A stretch of 64,000 nucleotides of DNA. It comes from Hyparrhenia diplandra (taxonomy: Eukaryota > Streptophyta > Magnoliopsida > Poales > Poaceae). This document shows, piece by piece, positions 26,301 through 35,940 of the stretch. Location of the stretch: contig JADLZK010004649.1 in the NCBI GenBank assembly GCA_015847255.1, forward strand, positions 124,001-188,000, in the 5' to 3' direction. Under the pieces are notes generated by a model that saw only the letters and a list, made by a program, of their open reading frames with translations, did not search any database and was not told where the DNA came from. Every line of letters starts with the position of its first letter. The stretch's first letter is position 1. The translations under genes and the position numbers were made by a program.

Positions 26301-27255
26301 AATCAGTGATCGATTGGAGCAATAATGATCGATGCACAGATTAAAAGGAATAGGTTAGTGATGCACAACCGTACTAATAATGGTGTGTAGTAGGTATATA
26401 TAATGATGTACACAATCGATGGTGAAATTGGGCATCTTAGTATTGCTTGCCACGAGATTCTTCCTCCTACATCCAACTTGTCCAACATGCTTGTATAGCT
26501 GGGATCAACATTAGTACTATGTGGTCAAAATATCGCAACCCTGCACTTACAAAAATGCCGCTATGCAAAATCTTCTCAAAGGAGACACCTTAGTCAATGA
26601 CATAGAATAATGTGTCACTAATTTGTTATGAGTGACAAAGGTAAACTAGATGCACCGCTGATAAGAAATATTTCAATTATTGATGTATTGGAACAATACT
26701 GATCAATGCACGTATTAAAGGGAATGGGTTAGCGATGCACAGCCGGACTAATAATGGTGTGTAGCAGGTATGTATAGTGATGCACACAATTGACGGTGAA
26801 ATTGAGCATCTCGGTATTGGTTGCCACGAGCTTTTTCCTCCTACCTCCAATTTGCCTTTCATGCTTGTATAGCTGACCTAAATAGTAGTACTACATGTTC
26901 ATAATATCATAACCATGCACTTAATAAAATGCCTACTTTGCAAAAACAACAGAGGAGACAACATAATCAGTTACATGGAATGATGTGTCAGTGATTTATT
27001 ATGAGTGACGTTGTTAAAAATACGTGTCACTGAATAGAAACAAAATGCATTATTGATAAGTAATAAGAGAATCCTCCCAACTAGATGCACCGCTGATAAC
27101 AGAGATTCCAATCGGTGTGACATTTACGCAATAATGTTCAATGCACATATTAAAAGGTCTGGGTTAGTGATGCACTGCCGAACTAATAATGTTGTGTAGT
27201 AGGTGTATATAGTGATCCACGCAATTGTTAGTGAAATATGTCAACTTAGTATTGC
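20395..27255. repeat. Tandem array with three-monomer higher-order repeats (about 1,265 bp)
   Basis: Three diverged monomers (A about 460, B about 375, C about 430 bases) alternate A-B-C. Anchors of type A (CAATCAGTGACGCATTGG) lie at 20781, 22042, 23307, 24573 and 25838; type B (CAATCAGTGATCGATTGG) at 21239, 22504, 23772, 25036 and 26300; type C (CAATTATTGATGTATTGG) at 21614, 22879, 24147, 25411 and 26674. The period is therefore 1,261-1,268 bases over about five copies, with diverged partial monomers at both edges. All monomers share the order TTAGTATTG(C/T)TTGCC, a CCTCC-rich patch, CTTGTATA and TATGCAAAA. Open frames inside are short and not conserved as protein. Confidence 0.95.
20781..25837. 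repeat. Second-level duplication, about 2.53 kb unit, two copies
   Basis: Within the array, higher-order copies 1 and 3 share variants that differ from those shared by copies 2 and 4. Examples in type B: GGTTAGAGATGC (1, 3) against GAGTTAGTGATGC (2, 4), and CGATGGTGAAATT against CGATAGTGAAATT. In type C: ATATTTCAATTATTG against ATACTTCAATTATTG, and GAGCCAAATAGTAG against GAGCTAAACA. The last copy (from 25838) is more diverged. The array thus grew by duplicating a two-unit block. Confidence 0.85.
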
Positions 27256-27427
27256 TTGCTAGGAAATTTTTCCTCGCTTGGGATTAAAAGGATAAAGTCA
27301 GAGCCAACAAATCCTCTCCCATATCATAATCCTCTTTTTTTTTTTATCCGGATTGAGATTGCTGTGCATCATACATGGATGTTAATTGAATGCGGAATTT
27401 TAGGGTGTCCAAACTAGTATGGTTGTG

Positions 27428-28382
27428 CACTAGTACAGGTTTTTTTTGGTGGCATACACTTTCTGCCCACCATGGTAAATGACTTAAAAAAAAAAATCCC
27501 AAAGCCCACCTACAAGCCTGATTTGGAGCCTGCCGGTGAGCCCATTAAAAACCATAACCCTAGATCTAGTTCCGCCGCTCGGTGAGCCTTTCGCCGCCGC
27601 TAGAGCCATGGTGGACGCCGCCCTCGACCCACCACGGTGCCGTGGAGAACACGGGCCCCAATGTCGGTGTCTGCCGGAGAGCTGCCACCTTTGTCACCAC
27701 TGGAGCAGCTCCGATCGCCACGAGGGCAGATCCGGCCGCCACGTCTCCCAACAAAAGGTCGGGGAAGAAGGGGCGCTCCGGCAGCTCAAGGAAGTGAGGG
27801 TGACTGAAACATTCACAGGCCTCCTTGTGCCGCCGGGACGAAGTGACGCCGCCTCCCCACGCCACCATGAGGAGCCCCGCGCCGTGCCACCTCCTCGTGT
27901 GCTAGGAGGCCCATCGTTGTCTCTACATGGATGCTTGCGCCGGCCTACATGTGAGGGAGCAGAGGCGGAGTGGAGAGAGAAAGAGAGTGGACGGAAGGAG
28001 TGATGTTGAGGGAGGGGAGATGGAGGGATCGTTGTGTTGTGGAGAACTGAGAGGGAGGGAGTGGATGCGTGGTGGAGAGTTGAGAGAGTGATTGGCTGAA
28101 AACCTAACTCTACAATTTATATGAAGCATGGTTCGGGGGCGAGATGGGCCATTTTCTAGGCCTCGATTTGCGATGATGGGCCTTTAAAGAAGTCTGCCAC
28201 GGTTAATAAATATTATCGTGACGGGTGTTTTAAGGTGCCCACCGGGGAAAATCGATTTTTCCGTGGTCTGGCGTATGGCGGGCAGCTGGCCAGGCCACCC
28301 AGCCATTTAGCAGGGCAGGCAAAAGGTGTGCCCGCCAAGGAATGATTTGGGGGTGCCACCCAAAATAAATATTGTACTGGTG
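27428..28382. mobile_element. Small CACTA element with promoter-like interior
   Basis: The ends are CACTAGTACAGG and, on the minus strand, CACCAGTACAAT, with a 3 bp duplication GTG on both sides (27425-27427, 28383-28385). Subterminal sequence carries TGCCCGCCA and related motifs. On the minus strand a TATA-like CATATAAATT near 28115 is followed by a CT-rich leader and a GC-rich block to about 27536 with no protein domain. Length 955 bases; no transposase. Confidence 0.82.
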
Positions 28383-28922
28383 GTGGTGCGGAATCTGATC
28401 GGATATAAATTTTAAATAATGTAGAAAAATGTGCATATGTAGAGATGTGCGCACGTGTGTTTCTGGATCAAATATTTAACCATCACCTCCAGACCAAACT
28501 TAATTCACTAATGTCGTCATAGTGCAGATAACCAAGGGCTGTCCCAGAAAAGAACTACAACTGTGAATCTACCAGAGGCCAGGTCCCTTGACATTCCAGG
28601 ATGGCAACATCAATATATAGACTTGTAATTTCTGCTGGTTGGTGGAGTCGGCAATTCAATTAACACGCAACCAAACGCGCAATTCAATTAAGAGGTGGGC
28701 ATTTCGTTCCACCATTTCTCACAGGTGATACACAACATAATATTTTTTTTAGTTCAGGAGAAAATGGTCAATAGACCTACACATAAGATACAAATGGATT
28801 CGCAGGTAATCCATGGATTACCAACGAATTCCTCAACACAATTATTAAATAGGTATTTACATCATGTCCCGTGTTCTTGATGTCATCATTCACGAGACCA
28901 GGATAATGCGTGTGGGTGATAC
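28383..28922. other. 3' flank of the diterpene cyclase gene
   Basis: This AT-rich stretch lies downstream of the cyclase stop codon on the minus strand and presumably holds its 3' UTR and polyadenylation site. I see no other gene or repeat. Confidence 0.4.
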
Positions 28923-31900
28923 TTAAACGACACTCTCAAACATAACTATGGAGATATGGCTATCAACTATTTCAGGCGAGCAATGGGCAGCATAGTTGAA
29001 GCTCTTCACCACGTGGAGAAATGTCTGCCTGGTGACTTTGTTGATACCACTGCAGCCCTGTAGAACACGCTGAGCCAGCTCTTTCATCTCCAGATCTACT
29101 TGACAATTCGAGTTCTTAATATTCTCCATGCTACGCGCATCCTGGTGTTTCAACAATTTCTTTCTCGTAAATATATAAATATATTACGAGAAAGAGTGAA
29201 ATGCATAGTAGGTACATTAACTTGTCATGCTTTGTGTCAAATAGGTCCATGGACTTAGAAACCAGCCATTTGACCCCTCGAACTTGCGAACCCGTTCACC
29301 CCAGGTCCATGGCGGTTTTGCATGGCAGTTTTGCATGGCAGCAGGCGGTTTTTGCATGGCACTACATCAGCGATGACATCATCACTTCATTTTAATTTGC
29401 GAAATTAATATCTTTTTATTTGAGCTCCAAATATAGCAAATAATATATCAATTTTGATCGTCTCGGCGAACTCTTTGCAATGGTGTACTCCGTTTTGTTA
29501 TTTGAGACAGTTTTATCTCGTGTAAAATTAAATATTTCTATAAAACGAGTGATATTTTATTCTCGCTTGCAATCGATATATATATGTGGTCGTGATTTAG
29601 TTCCCGATATATACATATTTGCGGTTTTTTGTCGTAAATATATATAGGGTATATATTGCCTTGAAATTTAGTACTCGTTTTATAGAAATTTTACCCTAAA
29701 TATGTATACAAGCTAGGCACACGCGCAATATATACATATTTAGGCCAAAACATGCTACCCTAAATATGTATATATTGAGCAGACGATCGATCGCGTGCAT
29801 GCAGGCGTAGGTGCGCTTAGCATATGCATGCATGCATCGGGCCGACGGAAGTTTAAGCGGAGAGCTAGGCGTCGCTGGGCGCGGTGGGTGGCCCGATCGA
29901 TCGCCGGACGACGTACCAGATGGGCATTGTCGCGGCAATATATACCCTATGTATATTTACGGCTAAAAACCGCAAATATGTATATATCGAACTAAATCAT
30001 GATCACATATATATCGATTGCAAGTGAGAATAAAATATCACTCGTTTTATAGAAATATTTAATTTTACACAAAATAAAATTATCTCAAATAACAAAACAG
30101 AGTACACCATTGCAAAGGGCTCGTCGAGACGATCAAAATTGATATATTATTTGCTATATTTGGAGCTCAGAATAAAAAAAGATATTAATTTCGCACATTA
30201 AAAAGAAGTGATGATGTCATCGCCGACGCAAGTACCACGTAAAAAACCGCTGCCATGTAAAACCGCCATGCAAAACCGCCATGGACCTGGGGTGAACGGG
30301 TTTGCAAGTTCGAGGGGTCAGATGGCTGGTTTCTAAGTCCATGGACCTATTTGACACAGCAAGACAAGTTCATGTACCTACCGTGCATTTCACTCTTACA
30401 GAAAACTCAACACATATATGATACGTCCATACCTGGGCAAGAGCACTGGCTCCAAGTTTGTGGCAGATTGAAAACGTGAGGAGCTCAAGCTGAGTGTACT
30501 CGGAAAGGTTTTGCTCCTGTTCGTTATGCCTTCCGGCGCATATCTCAATGGTCTGAACCAAGAGTAGTGCTGTATTTCCTTCACAGTCATCAGGAGTCCA
30601 TGCCCTGAGCCACTGCATCCACTGCAACATATATATTAAAAGCAAAATTTTTAGATTGTGCTTAGGGATGAAACCAGACTGGATACAGATATATATCCAT
30701 GATCCTGAATTCTGTAATTAACATATTTTTTCGATCTCCCATATACATATGAAAAGTCAGATTTTGAGTATTCAGATTCAGATATGGTATAGATATTAAA
30801 TGTTCAGATCTAGATATGGACGATCTATATCAGGTTTTGACCCTTTCGGTATGAATACATATTACGAAACAATATCTGTTTTTTTTCATCACTAATTCAG
30901 CTGTATGCATAAGGGGGTAAGACGACTGACATCACGACTCATCTATTATCAAACGTATTTGTGCAGTTCGTGGTGTTTTACTTACAGCTTGACGAAGATT
31001 ATCAGAGGACGCCTGATCATATGAAACGAGGCCAATGAGCTCATCAATATCATGTGCTAGGATGTTCATTTGTGCATTCTCCACTTCCCTTCACATGTTA
31101 AACCAAAAGTCAGAAGATCGATGCATCGTCACCTCAGCAGAAGAAGTTTTCACGAACTTTTTTTTCCTGAAAACTCACAAAACAAACCTTTCTATATTGT
31201 TGCGGTGGCACTTGCTTAGCCTATCAATGAAGCTCTCCCTCACACTGTCGGCACGAGCAATACGTTGGAAGTGCAAGGAAACAGCCTTAGCAAGCACAAC
31301 CGTGCGAGCCCATCCAAGTCGTTCTTTTGCACGATTTGGATCAAAGATGCTGGCTGCCGCTACGAAGTAAGCTCGCAGCACACACTCAGAAGACACAGCA
31401 TACATCTCAAGGTTTTGGTGTTGTACCACCTGCATTTATACGTAAGAGAGTCACGTTCGCTAGCGAGAGGTATGGAAAAGTAATACTGGATGGAAGGAGA
31501 CGCAATGGCACTTTTTCAGGCTGTGCCATTCTAATTGGCAAAGTCTCTGGAAATTGCTGAAATCTGTTTTTGCTGCCTCGAGTAAAAGGTCATTGTTGAT
31601 AAGAAGCATCCTGCAAAATTGAGGTAACATTTCAATTTATGGAAAAATATCAGTAAGTCAATCAAGTTATACACACAGGAACATTATGAAAAAACACTAG
31701 CCTGTAGAGGACCTTCCCAATCCATACATCCGCACTGCCGCCATATTGTTCTAAATACATCCGTGTTTCAATACGTGGCAAACTTGCTTTCCAGGGAAAA
31801 TCCAGTGCATACCCGACCTGTTTGTTTTGTTACAGAACAAAATTACAAGCTTACTCTAAATGTCATAATATTTAATTATTTAATTGCACTGTGAGCATCC

Positions 31901-33768
31901 TCTTGTACTAGCTATGCTGTAAATTTGTGGTACCTCGCCCGGCAAGTCCTTCGGGATGACCCACTTGTCTGTTATTGTATTGGAGGATCGCCTATTATGC
32001 AGGAACTCACGGCAGTATATCTCAGCCTGCCGCAGCTCATCTTCGCCTGTAAAGGCTACCTGGGAAGCACGGTAGAGACTGAGCATGGAAGTTACGGATT
32101 TGTTGGACTCCCCTTGATAGCAGAAGAAGTCTCCATCCTTTTCAAAATGACGGAACACACTTGGGCTGACATCGTAACCATGCAGCCGGAGGAGACGGAA
32201 ACCCATGGCTGTGTCATCACTATCTTTAATTGGATTCCCACTAGTAGCAGGTAGGCCGTCCTCACTCCATTGACTGCTCAAAAATTGTACCTTATGAACT
32301 CATCACGACAGTAATGTTTTGCTAAAATTTTTTAATGTTGTCATACCATACCTGTAAACATATTCAAGGCATTCCTCAATTTCATTAGTGAAGTACCTTG
32401 ATATACCTAACCGGTCTAACCGATCCACTATCCACATCCGCTCAAACAAATCGACAGGATAAATATAAGGTACTGAAATGGCATTGAACAATGAAGATAG
32501 TTAGGATGATGTTGAAAGATGTATGGTCTGCTCATGTATTCAGGGTCTATAAGAGACATTGAATTCAATTGAGTTTTCTTGGGAGTAATAATTATCTCAT
32601 ATTTGGATTCCACCTAATGCATTGTTGCAAGCATCGCACTTCAACCCACTATTTATATACTGAATGGAATGTTTTTATATGCAAACATTGGTATCGTAAT
32701 TATCTGGTACACATTTAAACCTATTGAAAAAAAACAAAAATTGTCGCAAAACGTGACATTCTAAATCTAGGAACACATAATCAAGCAACTATTTACCTCC
32801 CCCATTGAATTTTTTCACGAGTCCATCAAGAAACTCAAGACATTTGTGGTTGCCAGTTTGCATAACAGCGTAGGCGGTGGGCGCAGGTGATGACACAATT
32901 GATCCATCAGAACACTGTAGCTTAAGTAGCTTCTTCCAGTCTAATCCTCGCATTCCCTCTATGCTAAAAAGCAAAGTTGTTGGAACCTCATGCAATAAAT
33001 CCATTGGTATCCTACAAAGAAAAGAGTATATACAACTTAGTAATTGTTAACAGAAGAATATTAACATAGTAATTAAATATCAAGAATGAATGAACAGCAT
33101 GTAGGAGGTTATATCATCTCATGCAAATCAAATAGGTTATGGGTAAATGATTGTTAGACCTGGCAAGCTTTAGGTCTCTTTTGGCGTATACAACTTGGAG
33201 GGTAGGCTCATCATAAGGCAGGTCAAGTCCTAAGTGTTTTGCCATCTCTAGAAGTTGGGGAAGGTTATCTCAAAGCCGGCTAGCATCCAGTCATCTGACC
33301 CATTGTCTTCTAGCCTCCACAAGTTTTCTCGAATGAACGACAAACCTACAAATCGTAGCACAAAAGAGTCCACCCGGCCAATGACATAATTACAAAGGTG
33401 GTCCACAACCAAAAACTATACTTCAGTAAGTAGATCTATAGACAATTACCTTTCTCACAGCTGTCCATGTGGACATTCCATGACTTAAGTGCAATAACAC
33501 ATGATAGGGTGTTGATCATTCGGTCATGGACCAGGTAGAAAGCCTCATCGCCCCACGAGCCATCAGATAGTTGATTCTCGACAATCCAGCTGATGCAAGA
33601 GGGGAATTGTGGGCCATCATCTCCATCCATCCTTTTTATAAGGGCCACCCACGCTGTGTCATAGGCTGAAATGTCTATCTCACCATCTTCGATTGACCTC
33701 AGCATTGCCCTTATGTCATTGATCATTTGCGGTGTTTCCTTGCGCTCACGTTTTTGGTAGATTTTTTT
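28923..33768 (-). CDS. Class II diterpene cyclase (copalyl diphosphate synthase-like), 11 exons recognised, two frameshifts
   Basis: Class II diterpene synthases protonate geranylgeranyl diphosphate in plastids to give copalyl-type diphosphates. Exons by homology and GT/AG sites (minus): 33768-33450, 33345-33160, 33011-32797, 32472-32352, 32273-31934, 31817-31702, 31610-31512, 31429-31188, 31088-30986, 30621-30433, 29141-28923; about 716 residues. Motifs: ISAYDTAWVAL and QLSDGSWGD (exon 1), the catalytic DxDD as DSDD at 32213-32224, DVWIGKVLYR, and a C terminus QTFLHVVKSF...CSPE. It resembles rice OsCPS4 more than gibberellin CPS (from memory). Oddities: Phe (32966-32968) and Tyr (32465-32467) replace the ent-CPS His/Asn pair; one base appears missing at 33257-33260 (C run) and one near 31422-31427; intron after 31702 starts GC; no transit-peptide exon was found. 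Confidence 0.88.
29194..30395. mobile_element. Foldback (Mutator-like) element in the last intron of the cyclase
   Basis: Two inverted arms of about 465 bases (29194-29660 and 29934-30395) surround a 273-base unique loop. The tips read GAGTGAAATGCA on both strands. The flanks TACGAGAAA and TTACAGAAA look like an imperfect 9 bp target duplication, as Mutator-like elements make. No transposase frame exists. It sits between the last two cyclase exons, so splicing must remove a strong hairpin. Confidence 0.85.
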
Positions 33769-33953
33769 CTAAATACATATATTTATATTCAAAGACAGTT
33801 TAGTATGTGTACTTCTTAACTTGTAGAAAGAAATGAAAACAGCAACATCACATTGCACACGATGTATTTTATAGCCACCTTATTTACTTGTATCTCGTCA
33901 ACTTGTTGAAGACATGCTCCTAGTACACCTTCACTGAGTGCCTTTGCGATCCT

Positions 33954-33963
33954 CCCTATATAA
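33954..33963 (-). promoter_or_regulatory. Possible TATA box upstream of the cyclase
   Basis: CTTATATAGG on the minus strand lies about 190 bases upstream of the first recognised exon. If used, transcription would begin near 33930 and the first good in-frame ATG would be at 33726, giving a protein without a plastid transit peptide. Position is the only evidence. Confidence 0.35.
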
Positions 33964-34258
33964 GTGCAGAAATACATAGATATGTTATATGTACATGCCT
34001 TATTTGAACAGCGGAAGAAATACTCTTCCATATATAGTTTATTTAGTGATACAAGCACACTGTCATCATATAATATTTACACTTCAGAAATTATTCTGCA
34101 TGGTAAACAAACTTTACACCACCTAGTTACTATTTCATTATTAGAATATGTCGCATTGAATTTTGCATGCATAGTCATGAACCTTTTGGATCATTTTCTG
34201 ACAGCTTCTTTGCTAAACCTTGACTACCATAATCCTGAAGTACCTTGAGTACTAATAA

Positions 34259-34293
34259 TTTCTTTGACGGCCAAAACAAAACCGTCAAAGAAG
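34259..34293. repeat. Short perfect hairpin upstream of the cyclase
   Basis: TTCTTTGACGG and CCGTCAAAGAA form an 11 bp stem around a 12-base loop. It may be the remnant of a small foldback element. Confidence 0.6.
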
Positions 34294-34379
34294 GTGTACT
34301 TTCCTTCACTTGGGATATAGACCCACAAAGAAATGGATATCTTGAATGCTAAAGAAAACTGCAATGTAATTTCTCATTT

Positions 34380-34560
34380 AGTTGAGTGCCAGTCCAAGGT
34401 AATTCCTTGTTTCCTTGAGTGCTATTAGCCTATTACAAACCACCAGGTTAATTGCTCATTTGTTTGTGTGCTATTCGAATGTGTCTAGGTGATTCATGTT
34501 TCCTTGAGTGGCATTCAAAACTGCCAAGGTAATTCATATTCTCTTGGAGTAATTGGAAAA
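34380..34560. repeat. Degenerate short tandem repeat
   Basis: About four copies of a 32-49 base unit with TTGAGTG(C/G)(C/T)A, a CCAAGGTAATTC-like part and TGTTTCC. Between 33769 and 34700 I see nothing else but AT-rich 5' flank of the cyclase. Confidence 0.5.
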
Positions 34561-34700
34561 CCCCACGAATATTATTAACAATTTAAAATTCGTATCTTTT
34601 AGAATTTTTCAAATACTCTTGGATGGAGATATGTCTCAAACTGAAGTTATAGTATTCGACAAGATCTTCAGTTCAAACTTTCTACATTTGACACGGTATA

Positions 34701-35937
34701 CACTAGTAACGAAATGATTTTGCGAGCACTTGCAAAATCTTTTCCGTGGCGGGCACTTTTTTGCCCCGTCACGGAAAACACTCCGCCACGTCCAGCTTTT
34801 TCTTTACGTGGCGGGCGTTTTACCCGTCACGGATTTTTTTTTTTTTACGTGGCGGGCATTTATAAGTGGCCCGCCACGGAAAATAGGTCTATTTTGCGTG
34901 GACGGACCTGTTAGAAACGCCCGCAACGTAAAAAATAGCGAGGCCCACTACCGAGCCCAAACTCACTCCGTATCGGGCCGTATATAAGACGACACTTAGG
35001 GTTTCGATGCGGACTCGGCAAACTCATTCAGTCATTCCTTCACCCCACCACTCTCTCCACCTCCCTCCCTCTCTTCCTTCTCTTCCTTCTCCACCTCATA
35101 TGGCGGGCGGCGGCTCTCCCGGCGCGTGGAGGCGAAGGCCGGCGAGATCCGGCGCAGCGGCGCGGCGCGGCTCGGGCGTAGGCGCTGGCGTTGCTCGGGG
35201 CGAGGCGCGGGCGCTGCTCGGGGGGCGCTGGGCGCGGCGCTGCTCGGGCGAAGTCCGCGGCGGGCGCTGCTCGGGGCGGGTCGCGGCGGCCGCTCGCGAG
35301 GCGCGGCGCTGCTCGGGCGGCCGGGCGGCTGATCCGCCGGTGGCGCCCCGTGCTCCCTCTTCGCGGCTCCAGAGGTACGGCGAGTTGGATCGACCTCGGC
35401 TCGGCGGATCGGTGGCCGCCACGGCGGATCCGGATCCGGTGGCGGCGGCCACGGGCGGATCCGCGAGGTGGCGGCGCCGCGGGCGCATCCGGCGAGGTGG
35501 CGGCGGCTACGGGCGCATCCGCGGGCGGCGGCTCCGGCGGTTCCGGGCGGAGGTGGCGCCCACCGGGCGGCGGGTGGCGGACAAAGGTGGGCGGATCCGC
35601 CCGTCCTCCTCCACGGGCGGATGGACGCCGATCGGCGGGCGGCGAGCTTGGGACGGCCGATCGGCAACGGCGAGCGCTGGACGGCGGATCGACGACGGGC
35701 GGCGGATCGACGCGGCGGCCGGAACCCTAGATGCTGAGACACTGGCTTGGTGTCGGGCCCGTATGGGCTCGGTGCCGGGCTCGTGCTTTTTTAATTTTTT
35801 TTTATTAACCGTGGCGGGCACAGTGCCCGCCATGGATACCGCGGCGCATTTTTCCGTGACCTTCGGTTGGTGGCGGCGCGCGTGCCCGCCCGGATTTTTT
35901 TTTTTGCCCGCCACAAAAAAAGATTTCGGTACTAGTG
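34701..35937. mobile_element. CACTA element with promoter-like module (GTGGCGGGC family)
   Basis: Ends CACTAGTAACGAAAT and, on the minus strand, CACTAGTACCGAAAT; the 3 bp duplication ATA lies at 34698-34700 and 35938-35940. Subterminal zones repeat GTGGCGGGC/GCCCGCCAC. Inside, TATATAAG at about 34981 is followed by a CT-rich leader (35035-35100), ATGGCGGGCGG at 35100 and about 630 bases of very GC-rich sequence open in many frames. The longest frame (35007-36029, 340 codons) runs past the element end and has low-complexity composition, so I do not call it a gene. It lies about 0.9 kb upstream of the cyclase's first recognised exon. Confidence 0.88.
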
Positions 35938-35940
35938 ATA

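Noticed and set aside
22045..26862. Recurrent short open frames sharing RCPISPSI
   Set aside because: They are the same non-coding tandem monomer read in one phase; frames are not maintained between copies.
20395..27255. CRISPR-like array
   Set aside because: Repeat units are hundreds of bases long without spacer alternation, in plant nuclear DNA.
31487..31508. 22-base insertion in a cyclase exon
   Set aside because: The segment is the start of an 81-base intron (GTGCC...TGCAG) that restores KKWY across exons 31512 and 31429.
28923..33768. Class I (kaurene synthase-like) diterpene synthase
   Set aside because: The C-terminal exons show no DDxxD or NSE/DTE motif, while the N-terminal DxDD motif is intact.
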